Of a stretch of DNA of 64,000 bases, positions 25,303-34,557 are shown piece by piece. The translations under genes were made by a program, and so were the position numbers. Origin of the DNA: Cupriavidus yeoncheonensis (lineage in GTDB: Bacteria > Pseudomonadota > Gammaproteobacteria > Burkholderiales > Burkholderiaceae); assembly GCF_905397275.1 (NCBI RefSeq), contig NZ_CAJPUY010000016.1, positions 62,001 through 126,000 on the forward strand. Direction: 5' to 3'. Under the pieces are notes generated by a model. The model was not told where the DNA came from. It saw only the letters and a list, made by a program, of their open reading frames with translations, and did no database searches. The stretch's first letter is position 1. The number at the start of each line of letters is the position of its first letter.

Positions 25303-25704
25303 ATGAACACGACGCTCGACGCGGGAGTACTGTCCCGTCACACCCAGACCGATGACACGGTCAAGGCCGTCCACCATCGGGATATCATTGCCGCGTTCAC
25401 CGCGCAGCCGTCTCCCGAGCGTGTAGCGGTGCTGCACATGCTCTACCCGCGTACCGACGCTCGCACGCATCGCAGCCTCGATCATCTGGTCGGCGCGTTG
25501 CACAACCACGGGCTCCATGAGGTGGCCACGCTCGTGGAGCGTGAAGCGCATTACCTCGTATTCAAGGATGCCTTCGAAGCGTGGCGTGCATTGCATGAGA
25601 TCCGCCATGATTCGCTGGCCATTGGTGTTCATCTCTACTACCGAGGCCTGACAGGCGACGCCGCCGAGAACGCGTTGGATATCGACGCGCACCGCGCGCA
25701 CTGA
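25303..25704 (+). CDS. hypothetical protein
   Basis: A 133-residue protein I do not recognise. It has no signal peptide or membrane segment and is His-rich, with runs such as DTVKAVHHRDIIAAF, TDARTHRSLDHLVGALHNHG and LHEIRHDSLAIG. The start ATG at 25303 is preceded by AGGGG. It stands alone between the Crp/Fnr gene (286 bases upstream, nothing recognisable in the gap) and the convergent patatin gene. Confidence 0.6.
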   Translation: MNTTLDAGVLSRHTQTDDTVKAVHHRDIIAAFTAQPSPERVAVLHMLYPRTDARTHRSLDHLVGALHNHGLHEVATLVEREAHYLVFKDAFEAWRALHEIRHDSLAIGVHLYYRGLTGDAAENALDIDAHRAH

Positions 25705-25888
25705 GTGCCTGGCGATCACCGGGTACCGCCCGGAGGCGAGGGCAGTCGGGATACTATAGGGCGGTGTCGACGAAAGCGGTGTTAGCGGGCCAAATGTGGA
25801 CGCCTCCGGCCCGTTGGTCTGCCCGCTTACAGGCTAGCGACCACGTGCGGTGCGAGCTGTCATGGTTTTCGCGGCAAGGGCCGGTGCA

Positions 25889-27055
25889 TCAAGAGCAGGC
25901 ACCTGGCGTCACCGGGTTGACCCGATGCACGGCAATCCCCTCGATCGGATCCAGCGGCTCGCGCCATGGGGCACGCTCCAGTGCGCGTCGCGTGTCCTTG
26001 TACCCGGCCGTCCAGCGGCGCTCGATCCCGCATGTGGAGAAGTCGATGTCGCGATGCATGTCGTTGCCGTCGAGTTGCGGCGCATCGAGTTCGACGACGT
26101 GCATGGTCGTCCCGCATCCCCACCCTAGCAGGTCCTGTACGGCGGCCTGCCCGCGCTCGCTTTCCGGAATGTGCTTGCCCAGTTCGCGGATGACGTGCCG
26201 CAGCCGGTGGATCTGGCGCTGGCGCTCCAGATGGGACTCCGCCCGGCTGGAGTACTGAATATCCCGTAGCCGGCTCATGACCTGCCAGATCGAATCTGGC
26301 TCCGGCCCACTTGCGGGCCAAAGCTGGACGGCGAAAATCAGCGAGCTGCGGCGCGGGCGGTCGTCGAGAATCGCTTCCAGCGGGGTGTTGGAATAGATGC
26401 CGCCGTCCCAGTATGGCTCACCCTCGATTTGCACGGAAGGGAAGCCGGGAGGGAAGGCCGCCGAGGCCATCACGTGATCGACGTTCAGCGGCGCGTCGCG
26501 GTTGGTGAAATAGCGCATGCGGCCGCTGCGGACACTGACTGTGCCGACCGTCAGCCTGGTCTTCTCATCGTTCAGATAGTCGAAGTCGACCAGTGTGGCC
26601 AGCGTTGCGCGCAGCGGCGAAGTGGAGTAGAACGCCGCCCGGGCGAGGCCGACAGCGGCACGTACGCCCGGCCACCAGGCATCGGGACTTGGCGTGAAGA
26701 ACGACGGAATGCCCTGCGTGGTGATATTCACGACCCGCAGCCAGTCCTCGAACAGGCGAAAGCTGCCGCTTCCGTGAGCGGCGCCGCCACGGGCAACGCC
26801 GTCCCAGAATTGCTTGAGCCGCGATAGCCGCTGTTCCGGCGGATTGCCAGCAATGATGGCCCCGTTGATCGCCCCGATCGAAGTGCCGATCACCCACTCC
26901 GGCTCGAGACCCGCCTCATGCAAGGCCTGATAGACACCCACCTGGTAGGCGCCAAGCGCGCCACCACCTTGCAGTACCAGCACGACCTGGCCAGGTAGCT
27001 CTGCGAATGGCGCTTCGGCTCGCGCGGGGCCGGCGCCTGATGTGATCTCGCCCAT
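25889..27055 (-). CDS. patatin-like phospholipase
   Basis: A 388-residue patatin-family lipid acyl hydrolase. The oxyanion loop GGGALGAYQ is at residues 30-38, the nucleophile motif GTSIG at 57-61 (Ser59) and the dyad Asp is in WDGGIYSNTPLEA near residue 218. The C-terminal ~120 residues (SRAESHLERQRQIHRLRHVI and onward) resemble the DUF3734 extension of bacterial patatins linked to polyhydroxyalkanoate or phospholipid turnover. No signal peptide, so cytoplasmic. It is monocistronic. Confidence 0.9.
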   Translation of the reverse strand: MGEITSGAGPARAEAPFAELPGQVVLVLQGGGALGAYQVGVYQALHEAGLEPEWVIGTSIGAINGAIIAGNPPEQRLSRLKQFWDGVARGGAAHGSGSFRLFEDWLRVVNITTQGIPSFFTPSPDAWWPGVRAAVGLARAAFYSTSPLRATLATLVDFDYLNDEKTRLTVGTVSVRSGRMRYFTNRDAPLNVDHVMASAAFPPGFPSVQIEGEPYWDGGIYSNTPLEAILDDRPRRSSLIFAVQLWPASGPEPDSIWQVMSRLRDIQYSSRAESHLERQRQIHRLRHVIRELGKHIPESERGQAAVQDLLGWGCGTTMHVVELDAPQLDGNDMHRDIDFSTCGIERRWTAGYKDTRRALERAPWREPLDPIEGIAVHRVNPVTPGACS

Positions 27056-27462
27056 CGCTTCCCTCTCTTGACGTTGCCCAGGGGAGTCCAGCTGTCCGGC
27101 CAGTATCGCACTGGCGTTTCAGGGCCGGCAATCTCTGGCGCTGCGAGGGCGACAAGATGTTTTCGCCAGAGTGGCTTATCGGATACTGGAGATTGCGGAT
27201 TCCCCGGTCCTGCCACGCCCCGTCATTCTGAGTGGTATGTCCCGTCCGCCCGGGATGGACTGATCCGTTGCGCCCGCATTGCGCCGCCTCGGCGCGGTGC
27301 CGATAGCCGGGGCCGCGACTGACAATGGTGATGAGGAACAACGCCCCGACTCCGTTACAAGGAAGTAGTGGACCGGTTCGCCGACGACATGCGGGAGGGC
27401 AGGCTGGCTGCTTGTAGCAGCGGCCTTTGTAATGAGGGGGAAGTGAAGTGGTGTACGCCTGC
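27056..27462. other. 407-base gap, no gene seen
   Basis: Between the patatin start and the 3' end of the cytochrome peroxidase gene. Apart from an approximate dyad (GTTACAAGG near 27354, CCTTTGTAA near 27422) that could form a weak terminator stem for the peroxidase gene, nothing is recognisable. Confidence 0.4.
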
Positions 27463-28818
27463 TTATCGGTTCGTGGCGGCAACCGGCGCCCGGTAGCCAT
27501 CAGTCAGCGTCTTCAGGAACGCGATCACGTCGCGCATGTCGGCCTCGGTCATCAGCGGCTTGTCTCCCGGCTTGCCGCCGAACGGTGCTTCGGTGTTGAC
27601 GTTGCCGTGATACTGCGCGGGCAGATCATCGAACTTCCGCACCTTGCCGTCCTGGTCGCGCGGATACCATTTCTCTGGCTTGACGTCGCGTTCCGCGTAG
27701 AAGTGGAGCACCTCGCCGAGCGAATGGAAGATGCCGTTATGGAAGAACGCCTGGCGCAACGCCACGTTGCGCAGTGACGGCGTGCGGAACCGGCCGCAGT
27801 AGTCGGCGCGGTCCTTGAGGTCGGTACGGTCGGGGCCGCAAAGACCCATGTCGTAGAACGCCGGATCGGCATTGCCCGCAAGCTTGCGGTTGCGCGGCAC
27901 GCCGACCGCAATGAATCCGAAGTCGGAGAACGCAGGGAATGCCCCTTCGCGAATATCACCCGGGTGGCACGCGGCGCAATTGCCCTTGTTCGGATCATTG
28001 AACACGCGCAGGCCGCGCAGCTCCTGCGCGGTCAACCGTGCCTGCCCGCGCAGCACCGCATCGTATTTGCTGGTGTAGGGATAGAACTCGGCCGGCGTCT
28101 GCTGGAACACCTCGAGCGCCATGAGCACGGCATTGAACGCCGTTTCCTCATCGTCGAGCACATCCTTGCCAAGCACCGCGCGGAACATTTCGGCGTAAGG
28201 CCCGCTGCGGATCTTCGTCACGACAATGCGCGGCTCCGCATTGGCCATTTCATGGGCCGACAACAGCGGAACACGCGCCTGGTCGTGCGCGGAATTGGCA
28301 CGTCCGTCCCAGTTATGCCCACCGGTCGGCCCCTGGTCTTCGGCGTCATTGCCGTCGTTCTCGTGATAGTGATCGGTGTAAGCCGGCACGTTCTGAACGT
28401 AGCGGATCGACGGGGCCGCGCGCACACCGGTACGCGCCATGTCGGCGCCGCCCAGTTGCACCGACAGGTTGTTGGCCGGGCCATACGCGTGCTCCGGGCT
28501 GTGGCAGCTCGCGCACGACTGCCTGCCGGAGGCCGACAGTGACGGATCGGAAAACAGGGCCTTGCCCAGCGCACTGAGCCTGGCGATATCGGGATGGCGC
28601 TCGGCCATCATCGCGTAGAACGGCTTCGGCTTCGCGGCTGCTGCCACCATGGCCCCGGCTGCCAGCGGGGCCGTGGTGGCAGGGCCTGCCGCGCTCTCCG
28701 GCTTGCCACATCCCGACATCAGACTCACGAGCAGCACGATCAGCAGATGGCCCGCCACACGCAACCAGGTGAAGGGCGAGGGGCACGCAGCGTTCCACAA
28801 TAGCGGTGGCAGGCTCAT
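27463..28818 (-). CDS. dihaem cytochrome c peroxidase/MauG family lipoprotein
   Basis: A 451-residue dihaem protein of the CcpA/MauG family. Two haem c attachment motifs are present: CASCH in ASGRQSCASCHSPEHAYG and CAACH in NKGNCAACHPGD. The N-terminus is a lipoprotein signal (HLLIVLLVSLMSGC), so it would be anchored in the periplasm. The segment RTPSLRNVALRQAFFHNG is typical of the family. It reduces peroxide or oxidises a partner protein. It is divergent from the phosphatase gene across 231 bases. The first in-frame ATG is used; a GTG ten codons upstream is possible. Confidence 0.9.
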   Translation of the reverse strand: MSLPPLLWNAACPSPFTWLRVAGHLLIVLLVSLMSGCGKPESAAGPATTAPLAAGAMVAAAAKPKPFYAMMAERHPDIARLSALGKALFSDPSLSASGRQSCASCHSPEHAYGPANNLSVQLGGADMARTGVRAAPSIRYVQNVPAYTDHYHENDGNDAEDQGPTGGHNWDGRANSAHDQARVPLLSAHEMANAEPRIVVTKIRSGPYAEMFRAVLGKDVLDDEETAFNAVLMALEVFQQTPAEFYPYTSKYDAVLRGQARLTAQELRGLRVFNDPNKGNCAACHPGDIREGAFPAFSDFGFIAVGVPRNRKLAGNADPAFYDMGLCGPDRTDLKDRADYCGRFRTPSLRNVALRQAFFHNGIFHSLGEVLHFYAERDVKPEKWYPRDQDGKVRKFDDLPAQYHGNVNTEAPFGGKPGDKPLMTEADMRDVIAFLKTLTDGYRAPVAATNR

Positions 28819-29049
28819 GACAATGGATGACAAACGGGGTGACGACACGCGCCACAGGGTATGCCGCGTTAATGACAGCCGCGTGTCGTTTCATCGAACC
28901 GACACCTCCGCTTCGACACCTCCGCTTTGCGGCGTGCAACACCGTGCATCATCAATCTGACACACGGGCGGCTCACACTCGCTCGCACTCGGAAGTGCGC
29001 ACGTTTCCTTGAAGCACCGCAGTACGCCCACACAAGAATGAGGAAAGTC

Positions 29050-31211
29050 ATGAGCCGTTATCCCCGTCTGCGGCCGCTGGCCGCATTGGCCGCCGCATGC
29101 CTGTCCGCCTGTGGTGGCAACGATTCGACGCCCACCGCCACGACCTCGGGCGTTGTGACAGGCAGCTACTTCGAGCATGCCAGGGTCTGTATCGACGCCA
29201 ACAACAACGCCCAGTGCGACAGTGGCGAACCCTCGACCTTCACCGATGCCAGGGGCGCATTCACGGTGAGCGGCCAGGGGCCCGTGGTCGCCGAAGTCGA
29301 TACGGACGCGTTCCGTAACGACGACGCCGGTGGCCACGCCGCCGTGACCCGCAAGCTCGTGTTCCGCGCCCCGGCCGGCTCCAACGCCGTGATCAGCGCT
29401 ATTTCCACCGAACTGGCCGCGCTGATGGAAAGCAACGGCGGCAACCTGGACGTCGCACGCACCCAGCTGGCCGAGCGCCTGGGCGTGGCAGCAGACAAAC
29501 TGCTGGGAGACCACAACAAGGAAACGGACGCCAAGGTCAAGGCCACCCTGCAAGCCGAGATCGAGCAGGCCATCGACCTGATCGCCGATGCCGTGGCATC
29601 GGGCGGCAACATCGGCGCCGCGATCAAGGATGGGGTGACCAAGCGCCTGGCGCTGAACAACATCAAGAACGTGGTGGTGATCTACGCCGAAAACCGCGGT
29701 TTCGACAACCTCTACGGCTTGTTCCCGGGCGCCAACGGCATTCCCGGCGTCAACGCGACCGCTGTCGGCACCGCGGAGCCGCAGAAGGACTTCGACGGCA
29801 CCACACTGTCCACGCTGCCGCCGACCTGGGGCGGCCTCACGGCCGCGGGCCAGTCCGTGACCCTCCCTGAAGCGAACACCGTGGGCTGGGCCAACAAGCC
29901 GTTCCGCATCGATGATCCGGCCGGCGTAAACGGCTCGGGCGTGGTCGTGGGCCAGAATGTGATCACGCGCGACCTGGTACACCGCTTCTACAACAACCAG
30001 ATGCAGATCAATGGCGGCAAGAACGACAGGTTTGCCGCGTTCTCGGACGCCGGCGGCCTGGTCATGGGCTACTACGACGGCAGCAGCATGGCCATGTGGC
30101 AGATGGCAGATGGCAGATGGCAGATGGCAGATGGCAGATGGCAGATGGCAGATGGCAGATGGCCAGGGATTATGTGCTGGCCGACAATTTCTTCATGGGC
30201 ACGTTCGGTGGCTCGTTCCTGAACCACCAGTACCTGGTGTGCGCCTGCGCGCCGACCTACCCGAACGCCGACAAGTCGGTGGCATCGGGCTCGATCTCGG
30301 CAGTGAACGCCGACGGCAAGAGCCTCACGCTGGCCGCGACCAGCCCGGCAAGCATCCTGACCGGCAAGGCGCAGTATGTGAATGACAGCACGCTGACGCC
30401 GAAGGACAGCACCGGCATGTACTATGCCGTGAACACAATGCAGCCTGCGTTCCAGCCGAGCGGCAATACGCCGGCCGCCACGGATACGGCCGGCCTGCTG
30501 GCGGATCCGGGCAAGGCGACCACGCTGCCCGCCCAAACGCAGGACACGATCGCCACGCTGCTGGACCAGAAGGGCGTGAGCTGGGCGTGGTATGCCGGCG
30601 CGTGGAAGACTGTCACGGGTGATCGTACCAAGATCTACAACAATACCGTGCCCAACTTCCAGGCCCACCACCAGCCGTTCAACTACTATGCGGCATTCAG
30701 CCCGGTGGACCATGCCGACTATCGCGCGGCCCACCTGAAGGACTTCGACAGCCAGTTCTTCGCCGATGCCGATGCGGGCAAGCTGCCGGCCGTGGCGTTC
30801 TACAAGCCGCAGGGCAACCTGAACCAGCACGCCGGCTACGCCAACGTGTCCGACGGCGATGCCCACATCGCCGACGTGATCAAGCATCTGCAGGCCAGCC
30901 CGCAGTACAAGAACATGCTGATCGTGGTGACCTACGACGAAAACGGCGGCTTCTACGACCACGCGCCGGTTCCGGTGGCCGACCGCTGGGGCCCGGGCAC
31001 GCGTATCCCGGCGATCATCGTCTCGCCGTTCGCCAAGCGGGGCTTCGTCGACCATACGCAGTACGACACCGCCTCGGTCCTGCGCTTCATCACGCACCGT
31101 TTCGCGCTGCCGACGCTGCCAGGCCTGAAGCTGCGTGACACGTCGCTGATCGTCAACGGCAAACCGGCCATGGGCGACCTGACCAATGCGCTGACGTTCC
31201 CGGCGCAGTAA
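29050..31211 (+). pseudogene. phosphoesterase/acid phosphatase (AcpA-like) lipoprotein, frame-shifted by a 7-mer repeat
   Basis: One gene in two frames. The N-terminal part (29050-30222) has a lipoprotein signal (ALAAACLSAC), a ~190-residue leader domain and the phosphoesterase block NVVVIYAENRGFDNLYG. The C-terminal part (from about 30161 to 31211) continues the same family in another frame: ARDYVLADNFFMGTFGGS, IVVTYDENGGFYDHAPVP and GPGTRIPAIIVSPFAKRG. They are separated by nine tandem GGCAGAT copies (30098-30160). With one copy the sequence reads MAMWQMARDYVLADNFF, the expected family continuity. As given, translation stops at 30222 soon after the repeat. It is labelled pseudogene for this allele only; it is probably a reversibly OFF phase variant. 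The start is chosen at the ATG following GAGGAAA. Confidence 0.85.
30098..30160 (+). repeat. nine tandem copies of heptamer GGCAGAT inside a coding region
   Basis: Nine uninterrupted, identical 7-base units fill 63 bases. Because 7 is not a multiple of 3, each gain or loss of one unit changes the downstream frame. The unit contains no stop codon in any phase; three units encode the heptapeptide WQMADGR. Frame is restored with 1, 4, 7 or 10 copies, so this nine-copy allele is one unit away from ON. Such heptamer tracts are hallmarks of slipped-strand contingency loci. Confidence 0.97.
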
Positions 31212-31232
31212 GGGACGCCGCCTCAGCGGTGC

Positions 31233-31256
31233 CGCCGCGCCAAGGCGGGCGCGGCG
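31233..31256. terminator. GC-rich hairpin between convergent phosphatase and Bug genes
   Basis: CGCCGCGCC (31233-31241) pairs with GGCGCGGCG (31248-31256) around a 6-base loop, 21 bases after the phosphatase stop. There is no clear T-run on either side, so termination efficiency is uncertain. Confidence 0.45.
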
Positions 31257-31301
31257 ACAGCAAAGGGAGACCGCATAGCAAGAGCAGGTACCGAGGAGGC
31301 G

Positions 31302-32303
31302 CTACGCAGGAGAAAGTTTAAGCTTGCGGGCGATGCCGGTGAACTTGGCGTACTCGCTCTTGATGAAGGCGTCGGTCTGAGCGGGCGTCATCGGCTCCAG
31401 TGTCCGCTGGAGGTTGGTCTCGACGCGCAGGCGGTTTTCAGGACTGCGAATCCACGCATTCATCGCCTCGTTCAGTCGCGTCACAACGGCTTCCGGGGCA
31501 TTCGGCGGAGCCAGCACGGCCGCCCACTGGCTGTGCTCGAAGCCCGGCAGTGCCTTGCTTTCGCTGAGTGCCGGCACGCCTGGCAGCAATGGATTGCGTT
31601 GCTTGCTGGCGATGCCGATCGGCTTGAACCGGCCGGTCTTGATCATGCCGAGGGTCGGGCCTCCCATGGGCATGAACGTGAGGTCCACCTGAGCGCCCGC
31701 GATGTCGTTGCTCACCGGCGCAGCACCCTTGTACGGAATCTCGAGAAACTCCAGGCCCGTGCGAGCCTGAAAGTCTGCGCCAACCAGGTGCGGCGCCGAA
31801 CCAGGTCCCCAATGCGCAATCGAAAGCTTTGCGTTTCCCTGCTTCCGCGCATAGGCGATCAGCTCGTCGACATTGCGGAAAGCATGATTGGGGTTCGAGA
31901 CGAGAACGAAGTCGGACATGCCCGTCAGGCCAAGCAACTTGAAGCTCTCGGGCTGGTATCTGGCCGACCTGACGCTGAGCGGGGCCACCAGGAAGTCAAT
32001 ACCCGTGGTGCCAAGCAGTGTGTAGCCGTCGCTCGGACTACGCAGCACATTCATCGTGCAGATGGATCCGCTTGCCCCAGGCAGGTTGTCGGCCAGCACG
32101 CTCTGTCCGAGATTCTTCTGCATCACTACGGCCGCGGCACGGATTGACGCATCGGCGGGACCACCCGCAGGAAACGCCACCTTGATCATGATCGGCTTGT
32201 TCGGGTAAGGACTCTGGGCAAGCAGCAGGTCGGGCACGCAGAGCGCCGGCACCGCGCCCGCGGCGCTCTGCAGCAGACGCCTGCGGGTGAGGGAAAAGGA
32301 CAT
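31302..32303 (-). CDS. Bug/TctC-family tripartite tricarboxylate transporter receptor
   Basis: A 333-residue periplasmic binding protein. The N-terminus carries twin arginines and a hydrophobic run (TRRRLLQSAAGAVPALC), suggesting Tat-type export. Family signatures follow: YPNKPIMIKVAFPAGGPADASIR, GQSVLADNLPGASGSI and PALSESKALPGFEHSQW. AGGAG precedes the ATG. It is divergent from the enoyl-CoA hydratase gene across a region with two ATGTTA-N7-TAACAT-like operators, so it probably imports the acid degraded by that cluster. Confidence 0.92.
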   Translation of the reverse strand: MSFSLTRRRLLQSAAGAVPALCVPDLLLAQSPYPNKPIMIKVAFPAGGPADASIRAAAVVMQKNLGQSVLADNLPGASGSICTMNVLRSPSDGYTLLGTTGIDFLVAPLSVRSARYQPESFKLLGLTGMSDFVLVSNPNHAFRNVDELIAYARKQGNAKLSIAHWGPGSAPHLVGADFQARTGLEFLEIPYKGAAPVSNDIAGAQVDLTFMPMGGPTLGMIKTGRFKPIGIASKQRNPLLPGVPALSESKALPGFEHSQWAAVLAPPNAPEAVVTRLNEAMNAWIRSPENRLRVETNLQRTLEPMTPAQTDAFIKSEYAKFTGIARKLKLSPA

Positions 32304-32336
32304 CGTTGTCTCCTGGTTCTGGCATTATCCGGAATT

Positions 32337-32446
32337 ATGTTAGCAGCGATAACATGAGGTGCCAAGAGCAAGTTTCGGGCGTCCTTGTCGCAACACTTTC
32401 CCCTCGGGAAATCCCTTATAGCGACTCATGTTATCAGTGTTAGCAT
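32337..32446. promoter_or_regulatory. two operators ATGTTA-N7-TAACAT in the divergent catabolic promoter
   Basis: ATGTTA-GCAGCGA-TAACAT at 32337-32355 is a perfect dyad. ATGTTA-TCAGTGT-TAGCAT at 32428-32446 is a second copy with one mismatch. Their centres are 91 bases apart and bracket an AT-richer promoter region. One lies beside the leftward Bug start (32303), the other 109 bases before the rightward hydratase start. The shape fits a GntR- or IclR-type repressor site, but no such gene lies nearby. Confidence 0.6.
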
Positions 32447-32554
32447 TGTCTCGTGGCCCTGGGCGACGTCGGTGATGCGCAGTGGCCGGGTACCCGTCGA
32501 GTGGAGCTTGTGATCAATGTGCCGGAATCTCCGGCCAACCTTGCAGGACGAAAA

Positions 32555-33319
32555 ATGAGCACTGTTTTGTTTGAAAAGGACGGCGCGGTCGGCGTCGTCA
32601 CGATGTCGAAGCCGCCCCATAACCTGATCGAGGACGGATTCCTCAAGGACCTGCTGGCCGCCTACGACAGTGCCGTCGAGCAGGGCTGCCGGGCGATTCT
32701 GCTACGCAGCGCGATGCGGCACTTCTGCGCCGGCGCCGACGTGGCCGGCTTCGCAGGTGGCGGGCGTCGACGCGACCAGGCAGGACTCGAGGCCTTGCTC
32801 GACGCACTGGAGAATGTCCCCCTGCCTTCCGTCGCGGCAGTGCACGGCGCCGCGCTCGGCGGTGGCCTGGAACTGGCGCTGACGTGCGACATGATCGTTG
32901 CCGCGGATACCGCATTCTTCGGCATGGCCGAATCGTCGCTTGGCCTGCTGCCGCTGCTGGGCGGCGTGCAGCGCGTGGTCCAGCGCGTGGGCCCGGCACG
33001 CGCCAAGGAAATGGCGATGTTTGGCCGGCGGCATGACCCGGCGGCGCTGGAACGCTGGGGCGTCATCAACCTGGTGACCGCCGAAGCCGAGTTGCCGTCG
33101 GTGTCGATGTCGTGGGCGCGGCAACTGGCCGCGGGCCCCACGGTCGCGCTCCGGGGAATCAAGCAGCTTGCCAACCATTCGGCGCGCAGCGGCATCGCCG
33201 GCGCCGACGCTCACCAGACCGAGGTCAACAACATGATGTGGGCCAGCGCCGACCAGAAGCGCGGCCTGGAGTCGTTTGCCAAGCTCGGTCCGGGCTCTGC
33301 CATCTTCGAGGGGAACTGA
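32555..33319 (+). CDS. enoyl-CoA hydratase/isomerase family protein
   Basis: A 254-residue crotonase-fold enzyme. The first oxyanion-hole block is RHFCAGADVAGFAGG and the second is HGAALGGGLELALTCD; the acidic position is in ESSLGLLPLLGGVQRV. It hydrates or isomerises an acyl-CoA ester. The ATG at 32555 fits the family N-terminus (STVLFEKDGAVGVVTM); the longer upstream reading is unconserved. It is the first gene of a rightward catabolic operon and is followed by a CaiB gene two bases after its stop. Confidence 0.9.
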   Translation: MSTVLFEKDGAVGVVTMSKPPHNLIEDGFLKDLLAAYDSAVEQGCRAILLRSAMRHFCAGADVAGFAGGGRRRDQAGLEALLDALENVPLPSVAAVHGAALGGGLELALTCDMIVAADTAFFGMAESSLGLLPLLGGVQRVVQRVGPARAKEMAMFGRRHDPAALERWGVINLVTAEAELPSVSMSWARQLAAGPTVALRGIKQLANHSARSGIAGADAHQTEVNNMMWASADQKRGLESFAKLGPGSAIFEGN

Positions 33320-33321
33320 TC

Positions 33322-34557
33322 ATGGGCGCTCCACTTGACGGCCTGAAGGTCATCGATTTCACCCGGGTCCTGGCTGGCCCGCACTGCACCAAGACGCTGC
33401 GCGACCTCGGCGCCGATGTGATCAAGATCGAGCCACCGGGCGCCGATACCGGGCGCGGCGGCGTGCCGCATATTGCCGGCATGTCGGTCTACTACGCGCA
33501 GCAGAACGCGGGCAAGCGCAATCTCAGTCTCGACCTGAACTGGCCGGAAGCGCGCGAGATCGTGATCGACCTGTGCCGCGAAGCCGACGTCATCGTCGAG
33601 AACTTCCGCCCCGGCACGCTGACACGCTTCGGACTCGGCTACGAGCAGGTGCGCGAATTCAACCCGGATGTCGTCTATGTGTCGATGACCGGCTATGGCC
33701 AGACCGGCCCCTGGCGCAACCGGCCGGCCTTCGCACCGACGGTACAGGCAGAAACCGGCCTGACCGACATTCTGCGCAGCCACTATGCGTTCGAAGACGA
33801 GGCACTGCGGAACGACGCCTGCAGCCACGCGGACGTCTACACCGGTCTGCATGGCGTCATCGCAGTGCTGGCGGCCCTGCAGCACCGCAACGCGACCGGC
33901 GAAGGGCAGCATGTGGACGTCTCGATGGCTGCGACGATGCTCGCCGTCAACGAGCGTGCCGGTGCCCAGCTCTCCGGCGTCGACACCCTGGGCGAGCCGC
34001 CCGCACTGAGCGCTCCCGAGTCACACATCTTCCGGCTGCCTGACGGCCGCCACGTCACGATTGCGGCCAGCCCGATCTACTCGCCGATGTTCGTCCGCTA
34101 CTGCTCGATGATGCGGCGCACCGACCTGCTGAACGATCCGCGCTTCGCCACGGCCCCGCTGCGCAGGCAGAACCTCGAGTCCCTGCTCGCCGAAGTGCGG
34201 GCGTGGATCCTCACCTTCAACGACCTGGAAGAACTCCAGGCGCAGGTGAGCGAGCAGGGGCTGGCGATCGGCGTGGTTCGCAGCACTGCGGAGCTTGCCG
34301 AATCGGAGTGGGCCGAGCACTGGGGCGCCATTGTGGAGGTCGACGATCGCAATGGCGGGACCATGCGCATGCCCGGCACGCCGTGGCGCTTCAGCGGCGC
34401 AACGCTGCCGGCGCCAGGTGTCCCGGCGTTTCAGGGCGAGCACAACATCGAGCTGCTGACCGAGCGCAATATCGATCCGGCGACCATCCAGTCGCTGCGG
34501 GAGCGTCGCATCCTGCTGAGCCGCCGCACGTTCCGCGGGGAATTCGATGCAGCCTGA
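33322..34557 (+). CDS. CaiB/BaiF-family CoA transferase
   Basis: A 411-residue class III CoA transferase. The N-terminus LKVIDFTRVLAGPHCTKTL and DLGADVIKIEPPGADTGR are family signatures, and the catalytic Asp lies in HADVYTGLHGVIA. It moves CoA from a donor acyl-CoA to an organic acid, activating the substrate for the crotonase enzymes beside it. Its 3' end overlaps the fumarylacetoacetase start by 11 bases. Confidence 0.92.
   Translation: MGAPLDGLKVIDFTRVLAGPHCTKTLRDLGADVIKIEPPGADTGRGGVPHIAGMSVYYAQQNAGKRNLSLDLNWPEAREIVIDLCREADVIVENFRPGTLTRFGLGYEQVREFNPDVVYVSMTGYGQTGPWRNRPAFAPTVQAETGLTDILRSHYAFEDEALRNDACSHADVYTGLHGVIAVLAALQHRNATGEGQHVDVSMAATMLAVNERAGAQLSGVDTLGEPPALSAPESHIFRLPDGRHVTIAASPIYSPMFVRYCSMMRRTDLLNDPRFATAPLRRQNLESLLAEVRAWILTFNDLEELQAQVSEQGLAIGVVRSTAELAESEWAEHWGAIVEVDDRNGGTMRMPGTPWRFSGATLPAPGVPAFQGEHNIELLTERNIDPATIQSLRERRILLSRRTFRGEFDAA

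Noticed and set aside
30098-30160. Repeat tract as a CRISPR array or iteron origin
   Set aside because: Units are contiguous 7-mers without spacers, and they lie inside a protein-coding gene.
30096-31211. Second half of the phosphatase as an independent gene starting inside the repeat
   Set aside because: It lacks a signal peptide and the first phosphoesterase block, both of which are in the upstream frame; the family continuity across the repeat shows one gene.
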